A stretch of 64,000 nucleotides of DNA from an uncultured Hyphomicrobiales bacterium (GTDB taxonomy: Bacteria > Pseudomonadota > Alphaproteobacteria > Rhizobiales > Ancalomicrobiaceae), in the NCBI GenBank assembly GCA_903930435.1, contig CAIYYN010000068.1, positions 29,018 through 93,017 on the forward strand, given 5' to 3'. Shown here piece after piece: positions 47,618-56,988 of this stretch. Both the position numbers and the translations under genes were made by a program. The first letter of the stretch is position 1; every line of letters starts with the position of its first letter. Below the pieces are notes generated by a model that saw only the letters and a program-made list of their open reading frames with translations, made no database searches and was not told the origin of the DNA.

Positions 47618-48735
47618 GGCTGGGTTCCCGTCCGTGTCGTCTGCGTCTCTGCGGGCTTGTTGAGCTGAAGCAAGGGCAGAACGCCATTGCCAACGCTGTT
47701 GTCGACAATCGTCTTGTCGACACGACCAAGCACTCGCTCCATGGTTTCGAGGTAGAGGCGTTCGCGGGTCACGTCGGGTGCCTTCTTGTATTCCTCATAG
47801 ACCTTCAGATAGCGATTGGCCTGACCGCGCGCCTCTTCGACCGTCTGGCGGGCATAGGCCTGGCTTCTCGCCGTGATTTCCGATGCCTGACCATTGGCTT
47901 CCTGCAACACCTTGTTGGCGTTTGCTTGTGCCTGGTTCTGCAGCCGCTCGGCGTCGGCACGGGCTGCCTGCACGTCGCGGAAGGAATCGATGACCTCAGC
48001 CGGCGGGTCGACCTTCTGCATCTGGACGAGACGCACTTCTACGCCTGACTTGTAGCTGTCGAGCGTCTTCTGCATGAGTTCGCGCGTATCGGCTTCGATC
48101 TTTGGCCGTTCCTCGGTCAGGATGCGCTGGATATCGTCCTTGCCGATTTCCTCGCGCATCGCACTCTCGGCAACCGCCTTGACCGTATCTTCCTGGTTCT
48201 GGATGTTGAACAGGTACGCAATCGGGTCCTTGATCGACCACTGCACCTTGAAATCGACGTCGACGAGATTTTCGTCACCCGTCAGCATCAGGCTTTCCTC
48301 GGGCGCATTGCGGGAGGGTATGCCGCGCAACCCGTCGCCATCGCGAATACCGACGGTGATTTCACGGACCTGAAGGACCTTGGGGCGCAGCACTTCGCCG
48401 ATTGGATAGGGCCAATTGACGTGCAATCCCGGCGGCGTGGTGTTCATCACCCGACCAAGCACGAGTTCCACGCCGACTTCATCCGGTTCGACACGATAGA
48501 CGCCCGTCAAGGCCCACAGGGCAATCACCAGTGCCGCGACGCCAACCACGACCGGACCACCGAAGCTGTCGCCACCGGGGATGAAGGATTTCAGTCGCTC
48601 CTGTCCGCGACGAATGATCTCTTCGAGATCGGGCGGGGTCTGCCCACCGCCCGGACCACGCGGGCCATTGCCCCAGGGGCCACGGCCATTACCGCCGCCG
48701 TTTCGTCCGCCACCTGTCTGGTTGCTCCAAGGCAT
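47614..48735 (-). CDS. hflK: HflK, FtsH protease modulator
   Basis: Partner of HflC, 373 residues. A glycine-rich N-terminus (MPWSNQTGGGRNGGGNG), a membrane helix at about 66-85 (VVVGVAALVIALWALTGVY) and an SPFH domain (VEPDEVGVELVLGRV) are typical. The ATG at 48735 (MPWSNQ) is the family start; upstream starts at 48774 or 48795 add unlike residues. It is the first gene of the operon hflK-hflC-DUF2065-protease. Confidence 0.97.
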   Translation of the reverse strand: MPWSNQTGGGRNGGGNGRGPWGNGPRGPGGGQTPPDLEEIIRRGQERLKSFIPGGDSFGGPVVVGVAALVIALWALTGVYRVEPDEVGVELVLGRVMNTTPPGLHVNWPYPIGEVLRPKVLQVREITVGIRDGDGLRGIPSRNAPEESLMLTGDENLVDVDFKVQWSIKDPIAYLFNIQNQEDTVKAVAESAMREEIGKDDIQRILTEERPKIEADTRELMQKTLDSYKSGVEVRLVQMQKVDPPAEVIDSFRDVQAARADAERLQNQAQANANKVLQEANGQASEITARSQAYARQTVEEARGQANRYLKVYEEYKKAPDVTRERLYLETMERVLGRVDKTIVDNSVGNGVLPLLQLNKPAETQTTRTGTQP

Positions 48736-48933
48736 ATGCGATCCCGTCTTGCCGTTTCTGGTCAGTTCCAGCATCGTCCGGTCGTTTTGTGACACACAAC
48801 GTCTGCTGATCTGTTGAGCCGCTTCTTATAAGAGCCAATGGTCCCGGGCACAACGTCAATCGGTTTGTTGGATTAACGCTTCCCTCGGATTGCGCTCCGG
48901 TGACGGGGGAGATGGTGCTGCGGAGACCTGAAG

Positions 48934-49476
48934 TCAATCGCCGGCTGCCGACAATCGATCATAGGTGACGATTTCAAACGCAGCGTCATCGCGAGGTCCG
49001 CGTTCGCCTGCGACGCGCGAGCTGACGATCCAATGAGCGGGATCCAACTCGGGAAATTGTGTATCGCCCTCCGGCTCCAGCGCCACTTCGGTCGCTATGA
49101 TCCGGTCCGTGAACGGCAGGGCTTCCGCGTAGATCTGGCCGCCACCAGCGATGATGACGTCTCTGACGCCATCTCTATTCGCCACGGCATCGGCAACATC
49201 GAGCGCCTGTCGAATGGACGACACCACCTGGATGCCATCAGCCTGAAAGCCCGGATCACGCGTGACGACAATCATGGTTCGACCGGGCAAGGGCTTGCCA
49301 ATCGACTGAAACGTCTTGCGACCGAGGATCATCGGCTTGCCCATGGTCGCCGACTTGAAATGCTTCAGGTCGGACGGCAGTTGCCACGGCATCCAGTTGT
49401 CGCGGCCAATCATGCGATTACGCGCATAGCCGACGACGATGGTGCGGCGCGGCCGATCACCTGTCGTATCGCTCAT
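48934..49476 (-). CDS. folA: Dihydrofolate reductase
   Basis: NADPH-dependent reduction of dihydrofolate, 180 residues. Motifs are VVGYARNRMIGRDNWMPWQL (Met20-loop region), MGKPMILGRKTFQSIGKPLP, TMIVVTRDP and VIIAGGGQIYAEALPFTDRI. The start overlaps the stop of the preceding GNAT gene by four bases. Together with thyA upstream, it regenerates folate used in thymidylate synthesis. Confidence 0.97.
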   Translation of the reverse strand: MSDTTGDRPRRTIVVGYARNRMIGRDNWMPWQLPSDLKHFKSATMGKPMILGRKTFQSIGKPLPGRTMIVVTRDPGFQADGIQVVSSIRQALDVADAVANRDGVRDVIIAGGGQIYAEALPFTDRIIATEVALEPEGDTQFPELDPAHWIVSSRVAGERGPRDDAAFEIVTYDRLSAAGD

Positions 49477-49973
49477 GGTGCACTGCTCGCCAGCCGTTGC
49501 AATGCATCACCGGACAGCCGGTTTGAAATCCATTCGTTGCGGGAAACGGCGCCGATGGAGTGGTAAAACGCAATCGAGGGCGCATTCCAGTCGAGGACTT
49601 CCCAGGTCAGACGCCTCAGTCCCTCATCCACGCAGCGCTTGGCGAGCCGTTGCAGGAGTGCCTTGCCGATGCCGCGCCCGCGATAGGCGGGGCTGACGTA
49701 GAGGTCTTCGAGATAAATGCCATGGCGGCCCGAGAAAGTCGAGAACGAATAGAACCAGAGCGCTTGGCCCGCCGGGACGCCATCCCATTCGGCGATGTCA
49801 CAGAAAACACGCGGTGTCTCCCCAAACAGGGCGGCGTTCATATCCGCCTCGGTCGCTTCCACCTCATGCAACAGCTTCTCGTAGTCCGCGAGTTCGCGAA
49901 CAAAGCCATGAACAAGCGGCGCATCACCGGGGACAGCAGGACGGATCGTCAGGGACATCTGGTCAGCTCGCAT
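49473..49973 (-). CDS. GNAT family N-acetyltransferase
   Basis: Acetyltransferase of up to 166 residues, similar to the diamine/spermidine acetyltransferase (SSAT-like) branch: LEDLYVSPAYRGRGIGKALL is the acetyl-CoA loop (RGxGxGKxL), and WEVLDWNAPSIAFYHSIGA the C-terminal motif. The start could be 49973 or an internal ATG at 49958 (MSLTIRP). It lies between thyA and folA, with a four-base overlap with folA. Substrate unknown. Confidence 0.92.
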   Translation of the reverse strand: MRADQMSLTIRPAVPGDAPLVHGFVRELADYEKLLHEVEATEADMNAALFGETPRVFCDIAEWDGVPAGQALWFYSFSTFSGRHGIYLEDLYVSPAYRGRGIGKALLQRLAKRCVDEGLRRLTWEVLDWNAPSIAFYHSIGAVSRNEWISNRLSGDALQRLASSAP

Positions 49974-50010
49974 TGAAAGGGTTCATTTGGCCTGCCGTGT
50001 GGCGCGGGTG

Positions 50011-50805
50011 TCAGACCGCAACAGCCGCCTTGATATGCGGGTGCGGGTCATAGCCTTCCAACGTGAAGTGACTGAGATCAAAGTCGAAAATGCTCTGCAC
50101 CGAGGGATCGATGCGCATTGTCGGCAGGGCGCGCGGGGCGCGGGAAAGCTGCAACTCGGCTTGCTCGAAGTGATTGGAATAAAGGTGTGCGTCGCCAAGC
50201 GTGTGCACGAACTCACCGGGCTTCAATCCGCAGGACTGCGCCATCATCATGGTGAGCAACGCATAGCTCGCGATGTTGAAGGGGACACCGAGGAACACGT
50301 CAGCCGAGCGCTGGTATAACTGGCAGGACAGGCGTCCATTGGCCACATAGAATTGGAACAGGCAATGGCATGGCGGCAAGGCTGATTTCGGCACATCCGA
50401 CGGGTTCCAGGCCGTAACGATCAGCCGCCGACTGTCGGGATTGCGCTTGATGTCCTGTTCTACGTTGGCAATCTGATCGATTGTCGTGCCGTCGGGCGCA
50501 GCCCAGGACCGCCACTGCGAGCCATAAACCGGCCCAAGGTCCCCATTGGCATCCGCCCATTCATCCCAGATCGTCACGCCGCGCTCCTGCAGCCAGCGGA
50601 CATTCGTTTCGCCACGCAGGAACCAGAGCAATTCCACAATGATCGACCTCAGATGCAGCTTCTTGGTCGTGACCAGCGGGAATCCTTCCGCCAGATCAAA
50701 GCGCATCTGGTGGCCGAACACCGATTTCGTGCCCGTACCCGTGCGATCCTGCTTGGTGACGCCCGTCGCAAGGATTCGTTCCATCAGCTCGTGATATTGC
50801 CGCAT
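50011..50805 (-). CDS. thyA: Thymidylate synthase
   Basis: Methylates dUMP to dTMP using methylenetetrahydrofolate; 264 residues as in E. coli ThyA. The nucleophile Cys146 is in [12 protein letters not shown], and [27 protein letters not shown] and FNIASYALL are intact family motifs. Start ATG at 50805; first gene of the thyA-GNAT-folA series. Confidence 0.98.
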   Translation of the reverse strand: MRQYHELMERILATGVTKQDRTGTGTKSVFGHQMRFDLAEGFPLVTTKKLHLRSIIVELLWFLRGETNVRWLQERGVTIWDEWADANGDLGPVYGSQWRSWAAPDGTTIDQIANVEQDIKRNPDSRRLIVTAWNPSDVPKSALPPCHCLFQFYVANGRLSCQLYQRSADVFLGVPFNIASYALLTMMMAQSCGLKPGEFVHTLGDAHLYSNHFEQAELQLSRAPRALPTMRIDPSVQSIFDFDLSHFTLEGYDPHPHIKAAVAV

Positions 50806-51004
50806 GTGCGCCTCCAGCGTTCGTCGAATCGGTCAGGCCAGTGCGACACTATGCCCCTGCCCGCGCCCTTTGCTGCCGTTACCCCAGATAAACTGTGCGT
50901 GAGCAGATGTGGAGGGCCCAGTTGGATCTTCCACTGAAATCGACGATGGGCTGGTCATTGCCTCGGCAATTGGTGCCGCATCCGACATTTCCGCCGAACC
51001 CCTT

Positions 51005-51033
51005 CCCCTTCTGGCCGGAACTGCCTATATTGG
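51005..51033 (+). promoter_or_regulatory. Possible ssrA promoter
   Basis: TATATT (51028-51033) is a good -10 box; the -35 position 17 bases upstream (TTCCCC, 51005-51010) is poor. A start near 51040 agrees with the expected 5' end of the acceptor RNA. Confidence 0.4.
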
Positions 51034-51039
51034 CCCTGC

Positions 51040-51375
51040 CGACGCTTGCGACGGCTATGGTGATAAACGGTCAGTGTAATACGCCTATCGGACCCGGGGG
51101 CGGTACCCGGCGCCTCCACCCAAATTCCTGATCCGGTTGATGCTTCTGGCATTGGGCAGGAATTTTGGCGGGGGCGAAACAGGATCGACGAGGGTCTAAA
51201 AACTGGTCTTTTGCCCGGCATGATACCGCCGTTATCGGGTCAATTTGTAGTTGCCAATGACAACTATGCTCCGGTTGCAGTGGCCGCGTAAGCGGTTAAT
51301 GACTCCGGAAATTAAGCCCTGACGGTTAGCCCCGGCAGGCGGGGTTCGGGGGTACCTGGCAACAGAAACCCTCAC
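51040..51375 (+). ncRNA. ssrA: tmRNA, circularly permuted two-piece form
   Basis: Stalled-ribosome rescue RNA. As in other alphaproteobacteria, the acceptor piece comes first: T-arm CCGGG/CCCGG and acceptor strand CGCCTCC with discriminator A and CC end at about 51120. An intervening loop (51121-51169), closed by AAATTCCTG (51122-51130) with CAGGAATTT (51157-51165), is removed. The coding piece starts at GGGGGCG (51170-51176), which pairs with CGCCTCC, and GGGTC pairs with GACCC in the P2 helix. The tag frame is at 51253-51291. Outer ends are approximate. The gene sits just upstream of sspB, whose product binds the tag. Confidence 0.93.
51253..51291 (+). other. tmRNA tag reading frame (ANDNYAPVAVAA)
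   Basis: Codons GCC AAT GAC AAC TAT ... GCG followed by TAA encode ANDNYAPVAVAA. The AANDN-like start is the SspB-binding half and the AVAA end the ClpX signal. Confidence 0.93.
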
Positions 51376-51553
51376 TTTCTGAAACTTTAGCCCGCTATTA
51401 ACCAGTTCACTTTAGCTAAAATCGTTTCGGCCACGTTGCTCCCGGATAAAGCTGGGCGCATAGTCTGGCTCAATCGGCGATTCCACCTATAATCTGACTG
51501 ATGAGTGCCAATCGATAGCCCCATCAGCCATCAATGACCCCAAAGAAGCCCCT

Positions 51554-52180
51554 ATGACACAAGATCTCATTCGTTACGACGTTCTCGTGCAAGACGCGCT
51601 TCGCGGGGTCGTGAAAAAAATCGTTGCGGAAGTTGTCAAGGCTGGGCTGCCGGGCCAGCACCATTTTTACATTTCCTTCGACACGCAGCATCCCGGCGTG
51701 CGGATGTCGACGCGCCTTCGGCAGCGGTATCCCGATGAAATGACGGTTGTCCTGCAACATCAGTTTTGGGATCTGAACGTCACGGACGCGGCCTTCGAAG
51801 TGGGTTTGTCGTTCTCGGGTATCCCGGAGCGGCTTTACGTTCCGTTCAATTCGATCAAGGGATTTTTCGATCCGTCGGTCCAATTCGGCCTGCAGTTTGA
51901 ACCAGTCCGCGATGCACAGGCGGCAACCGGCGAAACCGACGACAGCGCGGAGACAACTCCGGGGCCGGTCAATTTGACCAGCGTCCAGAGCCTGTCATCC
52001 CGTCCGGCAGTCGTGCGTCCAGCGGATGCGTCGGGTGAACAGGACGATACTTCGCCGAAGACCGCCGATGCGGGCGAGCGCTCGAAGCCGCAGCTCAAAT
52101 CCGTCCCGGCATCAGAGTCAGACGCTGCTCCTAGCACTGGCACCGTTGTGTCCATTGACAGTTTCCGCAAGAAGACCTGA
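51554..52180 (+). CDS. sspB: SspB, ClpXP adaptor for ssrA-tagged proteins
   Basis: Alpha-type SspB of 208 residues that binds the ssrA tag and hands substrates to ClpXP. The folded N-terminal domain (about 1-125) shows IRYDVLVQDALRGVVKKI, PGVRMSTRLRQRYPDEMTVV and ERLYVPFNSIKGFFDPS. A long, acidic, low-complexity linker leads to the C-terminal ClpX-binding tail VVSIDSFRKK. It lies 180 bases after ssrA. Start ATG at 51554. Confidence 0.96.
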   Translation: MTQDLIRYDVLVQDALRGVVKKIVAEVVKAGLPGQHHFYISFDTQHPGVRMSTRLRQRYPDEMTVVLQHQFWDLNVTDAAFEVGLSFSGIPERLYVPFNSIKGFFDPSVQFGLQFEPVRDAQAATGETDDSAETTPGPVNLTSVQSLSSRPAVVRPADASGEQDDTSPKTADAGERSKPQLKSVPASESDAAPSTGTVVSIDSFRKKT

Positions 52181-52194
52181 ACTCCGGCGCGACC

Positions 52195-52380
52195 ATGGCA
52201 GACATCGTCTCTCTCAATCGCGCCCGGAAAGCCCGTACAAAGGCATCTGAAAAGGCGGCAGCGGCAGAGAACCGGGTGAAGTTTGGCCGCACCAAGGCCG
52301 AAAAACTGGCCGATCGCAAGGCGGCCGACGTCCTGGACCGGCACGTCGATGCGCACAAGCTGACCAATGAATCCGATTGA
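52195..52380 (+). CDS. DUF4169 family small protein
   Basis: A 61-residue basic helical protein matching DUF4169, with MADIVSLNRARKARTKASEK and KFGRTKAEKLADRKAADVLD. Function unknown. It starts 14 bases after sspB. In alphaproteobacteria it is commonly followed by a ribbon-helix-helix gene, as here; the follower is in the same reading frame directly after the stop codon. Confidence 0.92.
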   Translation: MADIVSLNRARKARTKASEKAAAAENRVKFGRTKAEKLADRKAADVLDRHVDAHKLTNESD

Positions 52381-52404
52381 CAGCTAAACCGAACGGATGA
52401 TCGC

Positions 52405-52617
52405 CTGGAAAAGCGCTCGATCACGATTTCAGGACACAGAACCAGTGTGGCGCTTGAGCCTGAGTTCTGGGCAGCGCTGGCTGACCTCGCTGAAGCGCGT
52501 AGCCTGACCCAGAATGCGCTCATCGTCGAGATTGATCGTGATCGCGGCGAGCACAATCTGGCATCTGCGTGCCGTCTCGCCGTCCTAAGGCATCTGCGTC
52601 GCACGCCTGCTGAGTAA
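52405..52617 (+). CDS. Ribbon-helix-helix domain protein with no standard start codon
   Basis: A 70-codon frame encoding EKRSITISGHRTSVALEPEF and a following helix-turn pair (WAALADLAEARSLTQNALIV), the RHH_4 type found downstream of DUF4169 genes. The frame opens right after the DUF4169 stop (52378-52380), and no ATG, GTG or TTG precedes the conserved strand; the only candidate is CTG at 52405. GTG at 52447 would cut away the DNA-binding strand. Options are a CTG start, stop readthrough from DUF4169, or a damaged gene. Confidence 0.7.
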   Translation: MEKRSITISGHRTSVALEPEFWAALADLAEARSLTQNALIVEIDRDRGEHNLASACRLAVLRHLRRTPAE

Positions 52618-52643
52618 CTGGACCACCGGCTGTTCCCGGCATC

Positions 52644-55600
52644 CTACTGTGCACTGGGAGAGTTCGGCACATTCAGCGGCATGATCGGGGGCCGAGGGGT
52701 GATAAAGATAATCGGTGGCAGATCGGGCAGCACATCAATGCGACGCTTCTCGCGAACCGATTGGGTAGCTCCAGCCTGAGAGGCTGCGTCTGCCGACGGC
52801 GACGTATTGATCGGCAGCGGCATCGCCGGCTTTACTGCGGGATCATGGATCGCACCAGCCGGTGGTTCGAGTGAAAGCGGTGGTTCCGGTTTCCGGACTG
52901 GCACGTCCATCTTGATCTGTTGTGCATCTGTCGAAACAGATACCGGAGGCTTCGCAGCCTCGGGAACCACTGGATTGGCGGCAGTATCGGGGGCGCCAAC
53001 AGGCGAAGGCTTGGCTGCCTCGGATGAAGACGGCAACTCCGGCCCTGATACCGTCGCGGGACGGACTGGAGCGGGGGCTGACGCGGGTGTGGGCTGAGTA
53101 TTCGCCTTGTTCGCCTCGTCCGCCTTGCGGGCATCATCGACGCGTTTGGCGTCAGCTGCCTTTCGGGCCTCTTCAGCGGCTTTTGCTTCGGCAGCCTGTC
53201 TGGAATCTTCGGCCTTCCTGTCGTCAATTGCCTTCTGACGGGCTGCGGCCTCAGCGGCTTTCTGTTCCTGTTCGCGCTGGATGCGCAAATCGTTCAAGCG
53301 CTTGAGTTCGCGCTGGAAGCGTTGCTGTTCAACAATATCGGCCTGCAAATCCTCGACCCGCTGCACCTCGCGTTCGAAGGCACGCAGCGTCAGGAAGGCC
53401 GAGAGTGGAGCAACGTCGAGGGTCCGTTTGGGTGCGTCAAGCGGTCCACGGAACAGGACGCCAACCTGCGGCTCGGCTCCCACAACGCCATTTTTTCCCG
53501 GATCAACCTTCAGCGTCCAGTCCGCGTCCATCGTCCAGCGTCCGAAATCGAGGGCGAGCGACCCGCCCGCCTGGGCCCGCTGGGAGGTCACGTTGATCGC
53601 GTTGGCGCGCAACACGCCGGAGCCAATGGCAAAGGCCGCCTCAACCCGGCTGAACGGCAGCGTCCCTGCATCCAGTCGCCCCTGGAAGATGGCCCTGATC
53701 TTGTCGTCCTTGAGCTCAAGGCCGTTATCGGCAGCGGCAATGATCACCGAAAACGCATCCGGGTCGACATAGCGAATCCGGCCATCCGTCACCGTGAGGG
53801 CTCCGTTCCCGCTTAAAGCCGACGCAAGTGCGGCAATCGATCTGCCGCTCGATTCAAACGTGGCATTGAGATCCATCGCCCCATCGGCAACGGCGCGATC
53901 ATCCCGACGCCAAACCACATCGGCCAGATGAGCTTCCTTGAGTTGCACGTTGCCAACAAGCGCTATTGCGGCATCCGATGACGCCGTCAGGCTGAGTGCG
54001 CCGGTCAAATCCCCGCCTGCAAAGCTGCCAGTGACCTCGTCAAACAGGACCTGACCTGGACGCAAGCGCAGTTTGGTCGCAAACCGGTCAATCCCGCGCG
54101 ACGGATCAATCCCGAGCCGATCCGCTTTCAGATCCAGGTTCGCATTTAACGCAGAGAACACAGGCCCCTTCAGGACCTCAGTCGACCAGATCGCGTCTTT
54201 TGCAACGGGTAGCTCGAAAGCATCATTGCCAAGGCCCAATTCGAGGAACGTCGTCAGATCAGCCTTGGTCAATTGCAGATCGCCATCCAGCCTCGTCGGG
54301 GACTGGTCGAAATCGACGGAGATGGTGCCATTGCTGCCAGCTTCAATGATATGCCCGGTCAGATTTGACAGACGGACCTTCAAACCCTGACCGTCGATCC
54401 GGGCCTGCATGTCAATTGGGACCGTTGACCCGCCAGACGGGAGCGCCTGACCGAGCATCATCAGGGGCGTGCGTACGTCGGGCGTTACAAAATGCGCGTC
54501 TGCATCGTAGGATATGACGCCACCTGCATCGACACGCGCGTGTCCTGTGCTCGTCAGTTTGGCACCGGCGATCTCGGCGTTGGCTGTGACAACGAGTCCA
54601 TCGGAGGGGACACCCTTGGCAGATATCAGCAGTTTGCCAGCCGAAGTCGCATCAGAGATTGCAGCGAAGCCGATCTGCCGCAGGATCAACCCGCCATCCG
54701 GGCCATCAAACTTGAGCGCCGTATCGAGCCTACCATCGCGGAACCGGTCAAGCCGTCCATCAAAATCAGCCAGCAGGCTCAACTTCGAAACAGCGGCCAT
54801 GCCATCCAGTTGCACATGGATCTTGCTCGAAGCAGCGCTGGCAACACCCGTCAAATGAGCGTCAGCCTTGAACGGCCCCATCGTGGGGGCTGCGGCAAGG
54901 AATCGTTTCAGCCAGGGCAGCGTCGAACCAGCGGAATCGCGGCTCAACACTTCAACGAGATGCGCAAGGCCGGTCAGGCGCTCGGCCCGGATTGAGCCAT
55001 CAAGCGCCCCGTCTGGCGTTGTCAGAACCTTTTCGACGCGGCCATGAACATCGACCGACGCACCGAGGGCATCCTGAATCCTGAGTTGCTCAATGGTGAG
55101 CGTCGATCCATCAAAGCCAGCCTTGGTCGTCACTGATTTGAGACTTTGCCCGCCAATCACGACGGTGCCTGCATCCAGATCCAGATCAATTTGCGGCAAC
55201 GACGAATGAGCAGCCGATGTCGTTGACACTGGGTCTGGCGCGAGATTGCCTGATAAGAGGCCGAGCATGAGCTTGGCTTGATCAAGATCAAGCCGGTCAG
55301 CGCTCAGGGACGCCTTCAACCGGTCAGGCTTGCCGCCGGATGCTGCCGACCAGATCAGATTACCCCTGGCCTTGGCCGCTCCGATTTCGGCATCGAGTTG
55401 GTCGATCCGCAGCGCGCCTGACGCGATCTCGGCATGGCCGGAGAGCTTGAAGGGGTCAAGCGCAACAGGTGCCTTTCCGGGCGATGATTTGGTCCACCAT
55501 TGGATCAGGGGCGAAGGCTGCTCGCTGGAGATCAGGAGATCACCGACGAACGACGCTTCCGTGGCCTCGATCCCGGGTACGGTCAACCGCCCGCTCGCCC

Positions 55601-56831
55601 CGACTTGCGAGCGTCCGGGCAATTTGGCCGACATCTGATCAATTGCCCAACCATCGGCACGCGTCCGAACCGCGAGATCCAGATCCTGGATGGCTCCGCC
55701 ACCCAGCACCAGGCCACCAACACCCAAATGCAGCTTGCCAGCCATTGGCAACTTCGGCAGACCAAACAGCAACTCTTTCAGTCGCCGTGTCGCGACCTGC
55801 GGATCGGCGGGTTCGTCAATCTTCTGGGCAATCAGGCGATCCAGATCGATCTGCCGGGCGGCAAGATCCACGTCAAACCGAGGCGCACTGCCAAGATCCA
55901 GCTTGCCGTGGCCCGTGACCTTATAGGCCGTTTCGGCATCCCCGACCGAAATCTGCGTTCCCTCGACGGTGATCGCCGCGGTGCTGGCGGAAAAATCGGT
56001 GTCGAGTTGCCAGGGCGTCGGGGTTGCAGCCAGCTTGTCGGCCTTGCCTTCACTGAGGGCCAGCCGCTCCAGATGGAAAGTTCCCGTGGCCACGGGCGTA
56101 TCCGCCAGCGTGTCCAGAACCGCTTCAATGCCGACCTGAAGCGGTGCATCGACCGGACTGGCTTGCAGCCGCAGCGGCCACTTGCCGTCGTCGCCGCGCT
56201 TGCCGGTCGCAAACCGGAAATTAAAGGCATGTCCGCCGATGCGCGCTCCGCCATCGAGTTTCAGGGGACCAGCCAGTTCGGCTGCCGACGCTGTTCCGTT
56301 CAGGGCGTCAATCGCTGTTTCGGTCCCTGTCCGCTCATCAAACAGCATGATGCGACCGTCGACGATTTCCGCAAATTCCAGCCCGATGGCTCCGATCCCC
56401 GCCGCACCCGAGGCAGTCCCGAAGGTCGCATAGCGACCGGGGAGCGCAAACTTGCCATCGGACTCAATCCCGAGGCGCACAACGGGCCGATCCAGCCGCA
56501 ATTCGGAAATCCGCACGTCGCCCTTCAGTAGCGGCGTCAGTTCGAGTTTCAGATCGAGGCGGTCAATCTTCAGATCGGGATGATCAACAGGACCGATGAC
56601 GACATCATCCAGCAGAATCGATGGGGCCGGCAACAGGCGCACCTGGGCATTCCCAAGCACCGTGACCCGCTCGCCAAAGATCCGCTGGCCTTCGCGCTCG
56701 AATACCGAGCGATAGGCGGCCCAGTCGACAAAATAGGGACCGACAAGCGCTGTCACGAGCGCCACGATGATGGCAACCCCAATGCCGATGTAGAGAGAAT
56801 TCACCAATCCGTCTCCCCAGCCACGCCTCAA
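52644..56831 (-). CDS. AsmA family outer-membrane biogenesis protein, very long
   Basis: A 1395-residue AsmA/TamB-like protein anchored by one N-terminal helix (YIGIGVAIIVALVTALVGPY), followed by the AsmA hallmark VDWAAYRSVFEREGQRIFGE. Repeated beta-rich segments continue to about residue 1180; these proteins form lipid-conducting bridges or assist envelope assembly. The last about 200 residues are unusual: an alanine/lysine/glutamate coiled-coil-like stretch, then a long proline-rich tail. The start at 56831 is uncertain, since a nearby GTG (VNSLYIG) also fits. Convergent with the RHH gene. Confidence 0.88.
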   Translation of the reverse strand: MRRGWGDGLVNSLYIGIGVAIIVALVTALVGPYFVDWAAYRSVFEREGQRIFGERVTVLGNAQVRLLPAPSILLDDVVIGPVDHPDLKIDRLDLKLELTPLLKGDVRISELRLDRPVVRLGIESDGKFALPGRYATFGTASGAAGIGAIGLEFAEIVDGRIMLFDERTGTETAIDALNGTASAAELAGPLKLDGGARIGGHAFNFRFATGKRGDDGKWPLRLQASPVDAPLQVGIEAVLDTLADTPVATGTFHLERLALSEGKADKLAATPTPWQLDTDFSASTAAITVEGTQISVGDAETAYKVTGHGKLDLGSAPRFDVDLAARQIDLDRLIAQKIDEPADPQVATRRLKELLFGLPKLPMAGKLHLGVGGLVLGGGAIQDLDLAVRTRADGWAIDQMSAKLPGRSQVGASGRLTVPGIEATEASFVGDLLISSEQPSPLIQWWTKSSPGKAPVALDPFKLSGHAEIASGALRIDQLDAEIGAAKARGNLIWSAASGGKPDRLKASLSADRLDLDQAKLMLGLLSGNLAPDPVSTTSAAHSSLPQIDLDLDAGTVVIGGQSLKSVTTKAGFDGSTLTIEQLRIQDALGASVDVHGRVEKVLTTPDGALDGSIRAERLTGLAHLVEVLSRDSAGSTLPWLKRFLAAAPTMGPFKADAHLTGVASAASSKIHVQLDGMAAVSKLSLLADFDGRLDRFRDGRLDTALKFDGPDGGLILRQIGFAAISDATSAGKLLISAKGVPSDGLVVTANAEIAGAKLTSTGHARVDAGGVISYDADAHFVTPDVRTPLMMLGQALPSGGSTVPIDMQARIDGQGLKVRLSNLTGHIIEAGSNGTISVDFDQSPTRLDGDLQLTKADLTTFLELGLGNDAFELPVAKDAIWSTEVLKGPVFSALNANLDLKADRLGIDPSRGIDRFATKLRLRPGQVLFDEVTGSFAGGDLTGALSLTASSDAAIALVGNVQLKEAHLADVVWRRDDRAVADGAMDLNATFESSGRSIAALASALSGNGALTVTDGRIRYVDPDAFSVIIAAADNGLELKDDKIRAIFQGRLDAGTLPFSRVEAAFAIGSGVLRANAINVTSQRAQAGGSLALDFGRWTMDADWTLKVDPGKNGVVGAEPQVGVLFRGPLDAPKRTLDVAPLSAFLTLRAFEREVQRVEDLQADIVEQQRFQRELKRLNDLRIQREQEQKAAEAAARQKAIDDRKAEDSRQAAEAKAAEEARKAADAKRVDDARKADEANKANTQPTPASAPAPVRPATVSGPELPSSSEAAKPSPVGAPDTAANPVVPEAAKPPVSVSTDAQQIKMDVPVRKPEPPLSLEPPAGAIHDPAVKPAMPLPINTSPSADAASQAGATQSVREKRRIDVLPDLPPIIFITPRPPIMPLNVPNSPSAQ

Positions 56832-56988
56832 CTCAGTCTAGCGCAGTCAGCGCAGGAGTTTAACGCAATTCTGTGTCGGAGGACGCGATTTTGATGGGGT
56901 TAAAGGAATGACGTTGATGACAATGGATCGATTTCTCGCACGCTATCCTCGGCCGATTAAGCTTGCTGAATAGATAGAGAACATAAAT

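Noticed and set aside
50895..51131. 78-codon plus-strand frame across the 5' part of ssrA
   Set aside because: The sequence is explained by the tmRNA acceptor piece and its promoter.
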